Part shown: in pieces, positions 27,394 through 37,960 of the stretch
Layout of the letters: the number at the start of each line of letters is the position of its first letter
Position numbering within the stretch: position 1 is the first letter of the stretch
Assembly (NCBI GenBank): GCA_000746015.1
Contig: JQKK01000004.1
Location: 62,001-126,000 of the forward strand
Length of the DNA stretch: 64,000 bases
DNA from: Lachnospiraceae bacterium MA2020
GTDB taxonomy: Bacteria; Bacillota; Clostridia; Lachnospirales; Lachnospiraceae
Direction: 5' to 3'
Position numbers and translations under genes: made by a program
The notes under the pieces: generated by a model
Told to the model about the DNA's origin: nothing
The model's database searches: none
The model's input: only the letters and a program-made list of their open reading frames with translations

Positions 27394-28857
27394 ATGAGTT
27401 ATTTGGAAGATATGGCAAAACAGATTGATACTATCGATATAAACGGGCCGGAGCCGACAAAAGAGCCTGAGAGACAGTATTACTTCATGGCAAAGATGAA
27501 ACATGTCGTAAAGGAGAAGTCTGAGAGGCTTGGTCGTCCACTTAAGGCATTAATAAACACCTTCGGTTGTCAGATGAATGAGCGTGACTCTGAGAAGCTT
27601 CTCGGAGTGCTTCAGCAGATAGGATATGAAGTTGCTGAGGGCGAAGATGATGCTGATATCATCCTTTTCAATACATGTACAGTTCGAGATAATGCAGACC
27701 AGAGAGTATTTGGTCGTTTGGGAGTACTTAAGCATAAAAAAGAGAAGAATCCTGAGCTTATCATCGGTCTTTGCGGATGTATGATGCAGGAGACACTTGT
27801 CATACAGAAGATCCAGAAGAGCTATCCATACGTGGATCTTATTTTCGGAACACATAATCTCTACAAGCTTGCAGAGCTTTTGTACACAATTCATGAGACA
27901 GATGCTCCTGTAGTTGATATCTGGGAGGATGCAAAAGAGATCATCGAGGATCTTCCGGTTGAGAGAAAATATAAGTTTAAGAGCGGCGTAAATATCATGT
28001 TTGGCTGCAATAATTTCTGCAGTTACTGCATAGTTCCGTATGTAAGAGGACGTGAGAGGAGCCGTAATCCTAAGGACATCATAAGAGAAATTGAGAACCT
28101 TGTCGCTGATGGCGTTAAGGAAGTAATGCTTCTTGGACAGAATGTCAATTCTTATGGTAAGGGACTTGAGCCTAATGTTACTTTTGCTGAGCTTTTGCAG
28201 GAAGTGGTAAAGATAGAAGGTCTTGAGAGAGTAAGATTTATGTCTTCGCATCCAAAGGATCTTTCAGACGATCTTATAAAGGTAATGGCATCATCAGATA
28301 AGATCTGCAGACATATGCATCTTGCGCTCCAGTCCGGAAGTGACAGACTTCTTGAGAAGATGAACCGCCACTACACAAAGGAGAAGTATCTTGAAATCGT
28401 AAGAAAGATGCGTGAGGCTATGCCTGATCTTGCTATCACTACTGATATCATCGTTGGTTTCCCCGGCGAGACTGTCGAGGATGTCAATGAGACTATAGAT
28501 ATCGTTAAGAAGGCGAAGTTTGATGGCGCGTTTACATTTATATATTCAAAGCGTACAGGTACGCCGGCAGCGGCAATGCCAGACCAGTGCAGCGAGGAGT
28601 TTGTCAAGGAGCAGTTTGACAGAGTGCTCACTACAGTACAGGAGACTGCAAAGGAGCAGGCAGCACGTTTTACAGGACAGACTGTGAAGGTCATGGTAGA
28701 GGGCAGAAATGATAAGGATGAATCAATGGTTACCGGAAGGATGAGCCAGAATACTGTTGTTCATTTCAAGGGAGATGCATCTCTTATCGGATCTATCGTA
28801 GATGTTCATCTTGATGAATGTCTTGGATTTTACTACATGGGTACTAAAAAGTCATAA
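27394..28857 (+). CDS. miaB: tRNA-2-methylthio-N6-(dimethylallyl)adenosine synthase MiaB
   Basis: A radical SAM methylthiotransferase of 487 residues. The N-terminal UPF0004 domain has its three cluster cysteines in TFGCQMNERDSE, FNTCTVRDNA and GLCGCMMQE; the radical SAM site is GCNNFCSYCIVPYVRGRE; a TRAM domain ends the chain. It adds the methylthio group to i6A37 of tRNAs reading UNN codons. The isopentenyl step is done by MiaA, encoded four genes downstream in the same run. An N-terminal extension of about 50 residues is typical of clostridial MiaB. Confidence 0.95.
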   Translation: MSYLEDMAKQIDTIDINGPEPTKEPERQYYFMAKMKHVVKEKSERLGRPLKALINTFGCQMNERDSEKLLGVLQQIGYEVAEGEDDADIILFNTCTVRDNADQRVFGRLGVLKHKKEKNPELIIGLCGCMMQETLVIQKIQKSYPYVDLIFGTHNLYKLAELLYTIHETDAPVVDIWEDAKEIIEDLPVERKYKFKSGVNIMFGCNNFCSYCIVPYVRGRERSRNPKDIIREIENLVADGVKEVMLLGQNVNSYGKGLEPNVTFAELLQEVVKIEGLERVRFMSSHPKDLSDDLIKVMASSDKICRHMHLALQSGSDRLLEKMNRHYTKEKYLEIVRKMREAMPDLAITTDIIVGFPGETVEDVNETIDIVKKAKFDGAFTFIYSKRTGTPAAAMPDQCSEEFVKEQFDRVLTTVQETAKEQAARFTGQTVKVMVEGRNDKDESMVTGRMSQNTVVHFKGDASLIGSIVDVHLDECLGFYYMGTKKS

Positions 28858-28883
28858 TTAAATAAAGGTGATGATTAAACTAT

Positions 28884-31556
28884 ATGTTAAACGGGAAAGA
28901 AATAGACAAAAGTAAACTTTCTCCTATGATGCAGCACTATCTGGAGACAAAGGAAAGGTATCCGGGAAGCATCCTGTTTTACAGACTTGGTGACTTCTAT
29001 GAGATGTTTTTTGAGGATGCAGAGATTGTTTCAAAAGAGCTGGAATTAACACTTACAGGTAAGGCATGTGGACTTGAGGAAAGGGCTCCAATGTGCGGAG
29101 TTCCTTTTCATGCTGTCGACACCTATCTTAATAAACTGGTAAATAACGGTCATAAAGTGGCGATATGTGAGCAGCTTGAAGATCCAAAAGAGGCAAAGGG
29201 CATAGTTAAGAGAGATGTCATACGAGTAGTGACACCGGGAACCAACTTAAATATGCAGTCGCTTGATGAGGGTAAGAATAATTACCTCATGTGTATAGTA
29301 TATTTTGCTGATACTTTTGGCATGGCGGTTGCGGATATTTCGACTGGTGATTTCTTTGTGACAGAGCTGGGGTCAAAGCGACAGCTGATGGACGAGATCA
29401 CTAAATATATGCCGAGCGAATTGATCGCAAACAATGCATTTTTTATGAGTGGCGTAGATACTGATGAGCTTAGGACACGCCACAATATTTCGCTCAACAG
29501 ACTTGACGAGACATACTTTACAGATAGTGCCGCAATCGGTGCTATAAAGGATCATTTCAAGGTTCTCGGCCTTGAGGGACTTGGCCTTGCAGAGTATGAA
29601 ATAGGAGCACACGCATCAGGCGCGCTGCTCATATACTTAAAAGAGACACAAAAAACCGAGCTTGATAATATCACAAAGATCGTGCCGTATACTCAGGCAA
29701 ACTACATGATAGTAGATACTTCCACAAGGCGAAATCTTGAGCTTACCGAGACTTTGCGTGAGAAGCAGAAGAGAGGAAGCCTTTTGTGGGTTCTTGATAG
29801 CACAAGGACTGCAATGGGAGCCAGACTTCTTAGAAGTATCATAGAGCAGCCTCTCATCAATCCGGACGATATAAGTGCCAGACTTGATGCGGTCGAGGAG
29901 CTCAATGGACGCATCATGGATCGTGATGAGCTTAGGGAGTATTTAAATGCCGTTTATGATCTTGAAAGACTTTTAAGTAAGGTCAGCTATGGCTCTGCAA
30001 ATCCGCGTGATCTTATAGCTCTTAAGCAGTCACTTGGCATGATGCAGCCTATAAAGAGCATTGTTGCTGATATGGACTCGGCGCTTTTTAAGCAGCTTGA
30101 CAGCAATATAGATGCGCTTAGAGATATATTTGAGCTTATAGAAGCTTCAATAATTGATGAGCCGCCGATCGCAATGAAGGATGGAGGTATCATCAAGACC
30201 GGGTATAATGAAACGGTTGATGAGCTCAGAAGTGCAAGTACCAATGGTAAGCAGTGGCTTGCAGAGCTTGAGGAAAGAGAAAGGGAAAAGACAGGCATCA
30301 AGAACTTAAAAATCAAGTTCAGCAAGGTCTTTGGATATTCTATAGAAGTTACTAATTCATTCCTTTCACAGGTTCCTGAGCACTATGTGAGAAAGCAGAC
30401 GCTTACCGGCGGAGAGCGATTTATCACAGATGAGCTTAAAAAGATGGAAGATACGATACTTAATTCGCAAGAACGCCTTACTGCACTTGAGTATGAAGTA
30501 TTTTCTAATGTCAGAGATACCATTAAGGCAGAGATATCAAGGATCCTTGATACGGCAAAAGCTGTTGCAATGGTGGATGTACTGCAGTCTCTTTCTTATG
30601 TTGCAGATCACAATGGGTTTGTGCGTCCGTCTATCAACGACAAGGGTATAATCAATATAAAAAATGGTCGTCATCCGGTTGTGGAGAAGATGATTGGAGA
30701 CAGCTCATTTGTACCTAATGATGTTTATCTTGACCAGAAGAAAAATCTGATCACTATCATCACCGGTCCTAACATGGCAGGTAAATCAACTTACATGAGG
30801 CAGTGTGCGCTTATCGTATTGATGGCGGCTATAGGTTCTTTTGTTCCGGCTGAGAGCGCTGATGTATGTATCGTGGATCGTATTTTTACAAGAGTAGGCG
30901 CATCTGATGATCTTGCTTCCGGACAGTCTACATTCATGGTAGAAATGAGTGAGGTGGCAAATATCCTTAGAAATGCCACATCAAAGAGCCTTCTGATACT
31001 CGATGAGATAGGTCGTGGAACATCTACCTATGATGGATTATCTATAGCGTGGGCAGTTGTCGAGTATATAGCTAATACGCATCTGCTTGGTGCCAAGACA
31101 TTGTTTGCGACTCATTACCATGAACTTACAGAGCTTGAGGGCAAGATACCAAGCGTAAATAATTATTGCTTTGCGGTAAAAGAAAATGGAGAGGATGTTG
31201 TTTTCCTGCGCAAGATCGTAAGAGGCGGTGCTGATAAGTCATACGGAATCCATGTAGCAAGACTTGCTGGAGTACCGGCATCAGTTATCGACAGAGCAAA
31301 TGAGATAGTTTTTGAATTATCAGATAATGATATAGCGGCAAAGGTGAGAGATATCGAGATAAATGGTGCTCCAAAGCCAAAGAAGCGCCGCATGGATACG
31401 GTAGATTTAAATCAGATGTCGTTCTTTGGGGCTGTAAGCGATGAGGATGTGCTTAAAGAGCTGAGAGAGGCTGATCTTGCGCATATGACACCGATGGACG
31501 CATTAAATACACTATATAAGCTGCAGAATGAATTAAATAACAGATGGTCGCTATAG
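28884..31556 (+). CDS. mutS: DNA mismatch repair protein MutS
   Basis: MutS1 of 890 residues. Mismatch-recognition Phe-x-Glu lies in RLGDFYEMFFEDAE near residue 38; the connector, lever and clamp domains follow; the ATPase has ITGPNMAGKSTYMRQ (Walker A), the LILDEIGRGTSTYDG Walker B and the ATHYHEL switch. The C-terminus is full length. It recognises base mismatches and recruits MutL, encoded next. It lies 26 bases after miaB in one transcript. Confidence 0.96.
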   Translation: MLNGKEIDKSKLSPMMQHYLETKERYPGSILFYRLGDFYEMFFEDAEIVSKELELTLTGKACGLEERAPMCGVPFHAVDTYLNKLVNNGHKVAICEQLEDPKEAKGIVKRDVIRVVTPGTNLNMQSLDEGKNNYLMCIVYFADTFGMAVADISTGDFFVTELGSKRQLMDEITKYMPSELIANNAFFMSGVDTDELRTRHNISLNRLDETYFTDSAAIGAIKDHFKVLGLEGLGLAEYEIGAHASGALLIYLKETQKTELDNITKIVPYTQANYMIVDTSTRRNLELTETLREKQKRGSLLWVLDSTRTAMGARLLRSIIEQPLINPDDISARLDAVEELNGRIMDRDELREYLNAVYDLERLLSKVSYGSANPRDLIALKQSLGMMQPIKSIVADMDSALFKQLDSNIDALRDIFELIEASIIDEPPIAMKDGGIIKTGYNETVDELRSASTNGKQWLAELEEREREKTGIKNLKIKFSKVFGYSIEVTNSFLSQVPEHYVRKQTLTGGERFITDELKKMEDTILNSQERLTALEYEVFSNVRDTIKAEISRILDTAKAVAMVDVLQSLSYVADHNGFVRPSINDKGIINIKNGRHPVVEKMIGDSSFVPNDVYLDQKKNLITIITGPNMAGKSTYMRQCALIVLMAAIGSFVPAESADVCIVDRIFTRVGASDDLASGQSTFMVEMSEVANILRNATSKSLLILDEIGRGTSTYDGLSIAWAVVEYIANTHLLGAKTLFATHYHELTELEGKIPSVNNYCFAVKENGEDVVFLRKIVRGGADKSYGIHVARLAGVPASVIDRANEIVFELSDNDIAAKVRDIEINGAPKPKKRRMDTVDLNQMSFFGAVSDEDVLKELREADLAHMTPMDALNTLYKLQNELNNRWSL

Positions 31557-31631
31557 TACGTATCGCTATGAGCACTTCATGAGACCGAATCGAAGACGTA
31601 AGTTGAATTTCAGAAAGGCGGTAATTTTATT

Positions 31632-33608
31632 TTGAGTGAAATCAGAGTACTTGATGATAGAACAATTGACAAGATTGCAGCCGGAGAAGTTATAGAGCGC
31701 CCGGCGTCTGTAGTGAAAGAGCTTGTTGAAAATGCTATAGATGCCGGCGCAACAAGTGTGTCGATAGAGATAAAAAATGGTGGGAGTGATTTCATAAGGG
31801 TGACCGATAATGGCTCAGGTATCCCGGGAAATCAAGTCAGAACGGCGTTTTTGCCGCATGCAACAAGTAAGTTAAGGAAGATTGAGGATCTTGAAAATCT
31901 TTCAAGCCTTGGTTTTAGAGGAGAGGCTCTTCCAAGTATCGCAGCTGTAGCGCAGGTAGAGCTTATGACAAAGACAGCAGACGCTCTGACGGGCTATAGA
32001 TACTGCATAGATGGCGGGACAGAGCAGTCGCTTGACGAGGTTGGCGTACCTGATGGTACTACATTTGTAGTAAGGAATCTTTTTTATCATACGCCGGCGC
32101 GTAAGAAGTTCCTTAAAACAGCTATGACAGAGGCAGGATATGTCACAGAGCTTGTCGAAGAAATGGCATTGGCAAGACCTGATATCGCGTTTAAGTACAT
32201 AGTAAATAATAACAATAAACTTGTAACGACCGGTAATGGTGAGTTGAAAGATGTTGTTTACAGAATTTTTGGAAGAGATATCACAGAAGCGCTTCTCGAA
32301 ATAGAGCGTGAAGAAGATGGTATGACTGTCCATGGTTACATAGCAAAGCCGGTCATAGCACGTTCAAGCCGCGGTATGGAAAACTATTTTGTAAATGGCA
32401 GATATGTTAAGGATAAGGTAGTTGCCAAGGCGATAGAGGATGCGTATGCGGGATTTCTCATGCAGCATAAGTTTCCGTTTGTCGTATTAAATATCAATGT
32501 GCCGCCTGAGCTGCTTGATGTGAATGTCCATCCGCGCAAGATGGAAGTAAAGTTTGGCGAGAGTGAGACAGTATATGACTTTTTGCGAAATGCTGTCAAA
32601 GAGACACTTTCAGGTAAGGAGTTTATAAATAATTTTACTTTTGGTACACAGAGGCAGTCAGTTGCGCCTGTTGTGCCAAAGTCAGCGCCGGAGCCTTTTG
32701 AGAAAAAGCGCCTTGATGCACTTATGCAGAGGCATCCGGTCGCAACGGGCAAAGCAGTGCTGAATGCTGCTTCGGAAGTGGCAAAGCGTGTAGATGCTGA
32801 TATGAAAGCAGCAGAAAGACCGGAGCCTGTCAGATATGATGCACCTATTAAACACGAAAACGTGGTTTTGAAAGAGCCGGAGGTAAGAAGTGCGCCTCAG
32901 ATGCCGGATGAGCCAAAAGTTGAGAAAAAGGCTGAAGAAGTCCCTGTTGAGCAGGCTGCTAAAGAGATAAAGATAGAGAATCCTCAGCAGTTGAATCTGT
33001 TTGAGGAGAAGATTCTCACAAGGACAGCTGCGCAGGAGTTTACTATTGTAGGTCAGATATTTGATACCTACTGGATAGTGCAGTATCGTGATACTATGCT
33101 TGTGATAGATCAGCATGCGGCTCATGAGAAAGTAAACTACGAAAACTTCATGGAGAAGTTTGAGAAAAGGGAAGTCACAAAGCAGATCTGCTCGCCACCG
33201 GTCATAGTTACACTGGATGGCGCGCATCAGAGAATACTCGAAAAGCACTTAGAGCGCTTTGAAGAGATGGGCTTTGAGATAGAGTCTTTTGGCGGAAATG
33301 ATTATGCAATAAGGGCAGTTCCAGAAGACCTTTATGGTCTTACGGAAAATGAAGTATTCATATCACTGCTTGATGAGCTGTCAGATGGTGTAAAGGCGGG
33401 AGAGGTTAGCGTGATACATGACAAGATCGCCTCAATGTCCTGCAAGGCTGCTGTCAAAGGAAATATGAGGCTTTCACTTAAAGAAGCAGAAGTTCTTATA
33501 GAGAGGCTTCTTGAGCTGAAAGATCCGTATAACTGTCCACACGGCAGACCGACTATTATCAAGATGACTAAGTACGAATTAGAGAAAAAGTTTAAGCGTA
33601 TCTTATGA
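31632..33608 (+). CDS. mutL: DNA mismatch repair protein MutL
   Basis: MutL of 658 residues starting at TTG 31632 behind AAAGGCGG. The GHKL ATPase has VENAIDAGATS, VTDNGSGIP and LGFRGEALPSI; a Pro/Glu/Lys-rich linker spans about residues 345-450; the C-terminal domain has the DQHAAHEKVNYE endonuclease motif and CPHGRPT, so this is a nicking MutL of the kind found in bacteria without MutH. Its last bases overlap miaA (ATGA). Confidence 0.95.
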   Translation: MSEIRVLDDRTIDKIAAGEVIERPASVVKELVENAIDAGATSVSIEIKNGGSDFIRVTDNGSGIPGNQVRTAFLPHATSKLRKIEDLENLSSLGFRGEALPSIAAVAQVELMTKTADALTGYRYCIDGGTEQSLDEVGVPDGTTFVVRNLFYHTPARKKFLKTAMTEAGYVTELVEEMALARPDIAFKYIVNNNNKLVTTGNGELKDVVYRIFGRDITEALLEIEREEDGMTVHGYIAKPVIARSSRGMENYFVNGRYVKDKVVAKAIEDAYAGFLMQHKFPFVVLNINVPPELLDVNVHPRKMEVKFGESETVYDFLRNAVKETLSGKEFINNFTFGTQRQSVAPVVPKSAPEPFEKKRLDALMQRHPVATGKAVLNAASEVAKRVDADMKAAERPEPVRYDAPIKHENVVLKEPEVRSAPQMPDEPKVEKKAEEVPVEQAAKEIKIENPQQLNLFEEKILTRTAAQEFTIVGQIFDTYWIVQYRDTMLVIDQHAAHEKVNYENFMEKFEKREVTKQICSPPVIVTLDGAHQRILEKHLERFEEMGFEIESFGGNDYAIRAVPEDLYGLTENEVFISLLDELSDGVKAGEVSVIHDKIASMSCKAAVKGNMRLSLKEAEVLIERLLELKDPYNCPHGRPTIIKMTKYELEKKFKRIL

Positions 33609-34528
33609 AAAAGAAATTATATATTTTAGGTGGGCCGACTGCCGTTGGAAAAACTGAATTATCGATAAGCTTTGCAAAGAAGTTTGGGTGCGAGATAATC
33701 TCTGCGGATTCGATGCAGGTTTATAAATATATGGATATCGGTTCTGCGAAGATCACAAAGGAAGAAATGGACGGAGTGCCTCATTACCTTGTGGACTGTC
33801 TTGAGCCTACAGAGAATTTTAATGTGGCAAGATTTCAGGAAATGGCAAAATCTGCCATGGAAGAGATATATGCTCATGGAAATACTCCACTCATTGTGGG
33901 CGGAACGGGCTTTTATACGCAGGCAATAATTAAAGACATCGATTTTACTGAAAACGAAGTTGATGCTCAGCTCAGAGAAGAAATTGACAGGATTGCTGTC
34001 GAAAAAGGAGCTGAGTACATGCATGAGGAGCTTAAAAAGATCGATCCGGAGTCAGCTGACGCTATCCCTGCGGGCAATGTAAAGCGTGTTTGCCGTGCCA
34101 TCGAGTTTTACAGGGCAACGGGAAAGAAGATCTCAGTGCATAATGCCGAGGAGAGGGCGAAAGAGTCGCCTTATGATTACAGATATTTTGTGCTTGATCT
34201 GCCGCGTGAAGTGCTTTACGAGAGGATAGACCGACGTGTAGATATCATGATGGAAAAGGGACTTCTTGATGAGGTTAAGCTCTGCCTTGAAAAAGGCTGC
34301 ACAAAGGATATGAACTCTATGCAGGGGCTTGGCTATAAGCAGATCATTAGATATCTTGACGGGCTTTGCAGTCTTGAACAGGCAGTGGATGATGTCAAAA
34401 AAGAGACAAGACACTTTGCAAAACGCCAGCTTACATGGTTCAGACGCGAAAAGGAAGTAATCTGGATAAATAAAGATAAGTATAAAGATACAGAAGAAAT
34501 TTTGAGTTATATGGAAGGAATGCTTTAA
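33605..34528 (+). CDS. miaA: tRNA dimethylallyltransferase MiaA
   Basis: A 307-residue P-loop enzyme that transfers dimethylallyl to A37 of tRNAs. LGGPTAVGKTELSISFAKKF is the nucleotide loop; DSMQVYKYMDIGSAK holds the catalytic Asp and DMAPP contacts; the tRNA-binding helical insert follows (TRHFAKRQLTWFR near the end). ATG 33605 overlaps the mutL stop, so the two are coupled. The product is the substrate of MiaB. Confidence 0.96.
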   Translation: MKKKLYILGGPTAVGKTELSISFAKKFGCEIISADSMQVYKYMDIGSAKITKEEMDGVPHYLVDCLEPTENFNVARFQEMAKSAMEEIYAHGNTPLIVGGTGFYTQAIIKDIDFTENEVDAQLREEIDRIAVEKGAEYMHEELKKIDPESADAIPAGNVKRVCRAIEFYRATGKKISVHNAEERAKESPYDYRYFVLDLPREVLYERIDRRVDIMMEKGLLDEVKLCLEKGCTKDMNSMQGLGYKQIIRYLDGLCSLEQAVDDVKKETRHFAKRQLTWFRREKEVIWINKDKYKDTEEILSYMEGML

Positions 34529-34533
34529 GAGAA

Positions 34534-35817
34534 ATGGAAACAGCTAGTCAGTATGGAAAAATGGGGATCAGCGAGAAGGTATACTCTTTTGGGGAGAAAA
34601 TATGCTCGGAGCTTAAAGAAAGGTTTGAAAAGATCGATCAGACAGCCGAGTATAACCAGTTACGAGTTATCGATGCGATGCACAAAAATAATGTCGGAGA
34701 AGCTTGCCTGTCCGGCACGACAGGCTACGGGTACAATGATCTTGGCCGCGATACGCTCGAGCGCGTATGGGCTGACCTCTTTGGCTGCGAGGATGCACTT
34801 GTTCGTCCACAGATTACCTGCGGCACCCACGCTCTTGCGCTGGCTCTTTTCTCGAATCTGAGACCTGGTGATGAGCTTTTGAGTGCTGCCGGCAAGCCAT
34901 ATGATACACTTGAAGAAGTTATAGGTATAAGACCTTCACAGGGCTCACTTGCTGAGTACGGTATCACTTATGCGCAGGCAGATCTTACAGCAGATGGAGA
35001 GTTTGACTTTGAGGCTATCAGATCAAAGATAAATGAGAGAACAAAACTTGTAACTATCCAGCGTTCAAAGGGATACCAGACAAGAAAGACTCTTTCAGTC
35101 ACACAGATCGGTGAGGCTATAAAGTTTATAAAGAGCATCCGTTCAGATATACTTGTAATGGTTGACAACTGCTACGGTGAATTTGTTGAAAGAATCGAGC
35201 CTTCACACCTCGGTGCAGATATGACTGTCGGATCACTTATTAAGAATCCGGGCGGCGGACTTGCTCCTATAGGTGGATATATCGTAGGTAAAAAAGAATG
35301 TGTTGAAAATGCGGCACACAGACTTACTTCTCCGGGACTTGGAAAAGAGGTTGGTGCTTCACTTGGTATCCTGCCTCAGTTTTATCAGGGACTTTTTCTT
35401 GCTCCGATAGTTACTGCATCAGCCCTTAAGGGAGCTATTTTTGCAGCAAATATCTATGAGAGACTTGGTTTTAGCTGTGTACCGAATGCAACAGAGGACA
35501 GACATGATATCATTCAGGCTATCACTTTTGGTAAGCCAGAGGGTGTAATTGCATTCTGTAAGGGTGTGCAGGCTGCATCCCCGGTTGACAGCTTCGCAAC
35601 ACCGGAGCCATGGCCAATGCCGGGATATGACAGCAACGTCATAATGGCAGCGGGAAACTTTGTTTCTGGTTCTTCAATCGAGCTTTCAGCAGATGGCCCT
35701 ATCAAGCCTCCATATGCCGTATACTTTCAGGGTGGCCTTACATGGGCTCATGCCAAGTACGGTATATTGAATACACTGCAGTTTTTGATAAATGACGGTG
35801 TAGTAACATTGAATTGA
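34534..35817 (+). CDS. Methionine gamma-lyase family protein (aluminium-resistance/YnbB type)
   Basis: A 427-residue PLP enzyme of the Cys/Met-metabolism fold (family once called aluminium resistance protein). GTTGYGYNDLGRDTLERVWA, the CGTHALALALFS loop and the lysine in GSLIKNPGGGLAP, the likely PLP attachment, are family signatures. It follows miaA by five bases. In Firmicutes it commonly lies beside miaA/hfq, but its substrate is not agreed; a carbon-sulfur lyase is inferred from the fold. Confidence 0.9.
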   Translation: METASQYGKMGISEKVYSFGEKICSELKERFEKIDQTAEYNQLRVIDAMHKNNVGEACLSGTTGYGYNDLGRDTLERVWADLFGCEDALVRPQITCGTHALALALFSNLRPGDELLSAAGKPYDTLEEVIGIRPSQGSLAEYGITYAQADLTADGEFDFEAIRSKINERTKLVTIQRSKGYQTRKTLSVTQIGEAIKFIKSIRSDILVMVDNCYGEFVERIEPSHLGADMTVGSLIKNPGGGLAPIGGYIVGKKECVENAAHRLTSPGLGKEVGASLGILPQFYQGLFLAPIVTASALKGAIFAANIYERLGFSCVPNATEDRHDIIQAITFGKPEGVIAFCKGVQAASPVDSFATPEPWPMPGYDSNVIMAAGNFVSGSSIELSADGPIKPPYAVYFQGGLTWAHAKYGILNTLQFLINDGVVTLN

Positions 35818-35910
35818 TGGATCGGCATGGTACAGTCCGAATTATGATGAGATTTTGGGTATACATCGAAAAATATTTGTGATAAGATACTAGAATGTAT
35901 GGGGTGGAGT

Positions 35911-36165
35911 ATGATGAAGATCAGGGGAAATTTTACACTTGCATTGTTGATAATGGCTGGAATTGTTATCGGTACTCTTATAGGAAATGTTTTAGGTCAG
36001 ATGCCTCCGCTCGACTGGCTTGCATACGGCATTAATTTTGGTATGCCTGAGCCGTGGGTGCTTAATCTTGGTGTTATGACCGTTACATTCGGAGTTTCGA
36101 TAAACTTTACGGTTGCCAGTATTTTTGGTGTGATACTGGGTATCATTGTGTATAAAAAGCTTTAA
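35911..36165 (+). CDS. DUF4321 small membrane protein
   Basis: About 84 residues with two hydrophobic segments (LALLIMAGIVIGTLIGNVLG and SIFGVILGIIVYK) joined by a Pro/Trp-rich loop. GGGGTGGAG lies just before ATG 35911. The family is found near radC and mreB in Clostridia, as here. Function is unknown; the position suggests an envelope or cell-shape link. Confidence 0.8.
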   Translation: MMKIRGNFTLALLIMAGIVIGTLIGNVLGQMPPLDWLAYGINFGMPEPWVLNLGVMTVTFGVSINFTVASIFGVILGIIVYKKL

Positions 36166-36207
36166 TTCAGCCAAAATTCGGGGTTCTCCTTAAATTAAAG
36201 GAGAAAA

Positions 36208-36900
36208 ATGAATTGTATAGTTAAAGAACTGCCGGAGTCCGAGAGACCTTACGAAAAGTGCAGAAAATATGGAGTGCAGATACTTAGTGATGCAGAGCTT
36301 TTGGCTGTGATAATGCGTACCGGCACATCTGGGATGAATTCACTTGAGCTTGCCCATAAGGTGCTGAGTGCCTGTGACAGGGACAATTCTATTGCTGGGC
36401 TTGAAAGTCTTGGCTTGGAAGAACTTATGGCTATCAAGGGCATAGGCTTTGTAAAGGCGATACAGCTTAAGTGTCTGACAGAGTTTTCCAAAAGGCTTTG
36501 GAGATCGAGAAGAGCAGAGTCAAGGCAGTTTGTCATGCCAAGTGACTGCGCTGATTATTATATGGAGCAGCTTAGGTATCTTGACCACGAAGAAGCATAT
36601 ATCATGATGCTTGATAATAAGTGCTCATTTATCGGAGACTACAGGCTTTCTCAGGGAACGGTAAATGCCGCGATCGTGTCGACAAGAGATATTTTTATAA
36701 CGGCTCTCAAGCGGCATGCAGTAAAGATAATCCTCGTTCACAATCATCCGAGTGGTGATCCGGAGCCCAGCAGTGCAGACATCAGCCTTGCCGAGAAAGT
36801 TGCAGAGGCTGGCAAGATTTTGGATATCACGCTGAATGATTCTATCATTATAGGCGATGGTAAATATATTAGTTTAAGAGAAAAAAAGATCCTTATATAG
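36208..36900 (+). CDS. radC: RadC/JAB-domain protein
   Basis: A 230-residue RadC: an N-terminal helix-hairpin-helix region (LMAIKGIGFVKAIQLKC) and a JAMM metalloprotease-like domain with HNHPSGDPEPSSAD, which binds zinc. RadC is classically but doubtfully linked to DNA repair. It lies between DUF4321 and mreB, the usual clostridial order. AAGGAGAAAA precedes the ATG. Confidence 0.92.
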   Translation: MNCIVKELPESERPYEKCRKYGVQILSDAELLAVIMRTGTSGMNSLELAHKVLSACDRDNSIAGLESLGLEELMAIKGIGFVKAIQLKCLTEFSKRLWRSRRAESRQFVMPSDCADYYMEQLRYLDHEEAYIMMLDNKCSFIGDYRLSQGTVNAAIVSTRDIFITALKRHAVKIILVHNHPSGDPEPSSADISLAEKVAEAGKILDITLNDSIIIGDGKYISLREKKILI

Positions 36901-36919
36901 TTTTGAAAGGGGAATGCAG

Positions 36920-37951
36920 ATGCAGAATAGTGCATTCGGTATTGATCTTGGTACCGGAAACATCAAAATTTACAACAATATGGACGGCACGATCTTAAAT
37001 CAGAAGAACATGATCGCCGTTATGAACAAGACAAACTTATTTGCTTATGGTGATGAAGCTTTTGAAATGTATGAAAAAGCTCCTTCAAATATCCGTATTT
37101 CATATCCACTTACATATGGTGTTATTGCTGATATCAAGGATATGCAGGAGGTACTTAAGTGTTTTATCACTGATCTTACAGCTAGTTCTAAGTATTCCGG
37201 CGGTGATTTCTACATTTCTGTTCCTAAGGACATCACAGAAGTTGAGAAGCGCGCTTTCTATGACCTTGTAAAAGATTCAAATGTCAAGGCAAAGAAGATC
37301 ATGATAGTTGAGAAGGCTATAGCTGACGGACTTGGACTTGATATTGATGTCAAGAATTCACAGGGTGTGATGGTGGTAGACGTTGGATTTGATACATCTG
37401 AGATATCTATCCTTTCACTTGGTGGTATTGTTCTTTCAAAGCTTATAAAGGTCGGCGGACGTAAGTTTGACAGCGCTATTCAGGCTGCAGTTCGTAAGGA
37501 GTTTAATCTTATGATCGGTGGTAAGACAGCTGAGAAGGTAAAGATCGACCTTTCAAACAAAGAGACTTCAGGAGAGCCTGCAGTAGTATACGGACGAGAT
37601 ATCGTTACAGGTCTTCCTGTTGAGCGTCAGATCCCTACTGAGATAATCGATGCTGCTCTAAATGAGAATATTGCAAGTATCGTTGAAAACATTAAAGTTA
37701 TACTTGAGCGTACTCCACCAGAGCTTGCTGCAGATATTTACAGACACGGTATTTATCTTACAGGCGGATCTGCTCATCTTAAAAACCTTGATGTTCTTAT
37801 CAATAAGGGAACAAACCTTAGGGTAAATCTCGCAGAGAATTCTCAGGAAAGTGTTGCAAACGGACTTGCACGTATCATCCAGGATGATAATTTTAAGTCA
37901 CTTGCATATTCATTAGAAGGAATGACTGCAAAGGGAACAGGATTAAAGTAA
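36920..37951 (+). CDS. mreB: Rod shape-determining protein MreB
   Basis: An actin-like ATPase of 343 residues; phosphate loops are FGIDLGTGNIKIY and VVDVGFDTSEIS, and adenosine contacts lie in GIYLTGGSAHLKNLD. MreB filaments guide lateral wall synthesis with MreC, MreD, PBP2 and RodA, all encoded directly downstream. ATG 36920 is preferred to ATG 36914, since GAAAGGGG is eight bases from the former and too near the latter. The sequence is more divergent than standard MreB, so it could be a paralogue. Confidence 0.88.
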   Translation: MQNSAFGIDLGTGNIKIYNNMDGTILNQKNMIAVMNKTNLFAYGDEAFEMYEKAPSNIRISYPLTYGVIADIKDMQEVLKCFITDLTASSKYSGGDFYISVPKDITEVEKRAFYDLVKDSNVKAKKIMIVEKAIADGLGLDIDVKNSQGVMVVDVGFDTSEISILSLGGIVLSKLIKVGGRKFDSAIQAAVRKEFNLMIGGKTAEKVKIDLSNKETSGEPAVVYGRDIVTGLPVERQIPTEIIDAALNENIASIVENIKVILERTPPELAADIYRHGIYLTGGSAHLKNLDVLINKGTNLRVNLAENSQESVANGLARIIQDDNFKSLAYSLEGMTAKGTGLK

Positions 37952-37960
37952 GAGGTAATA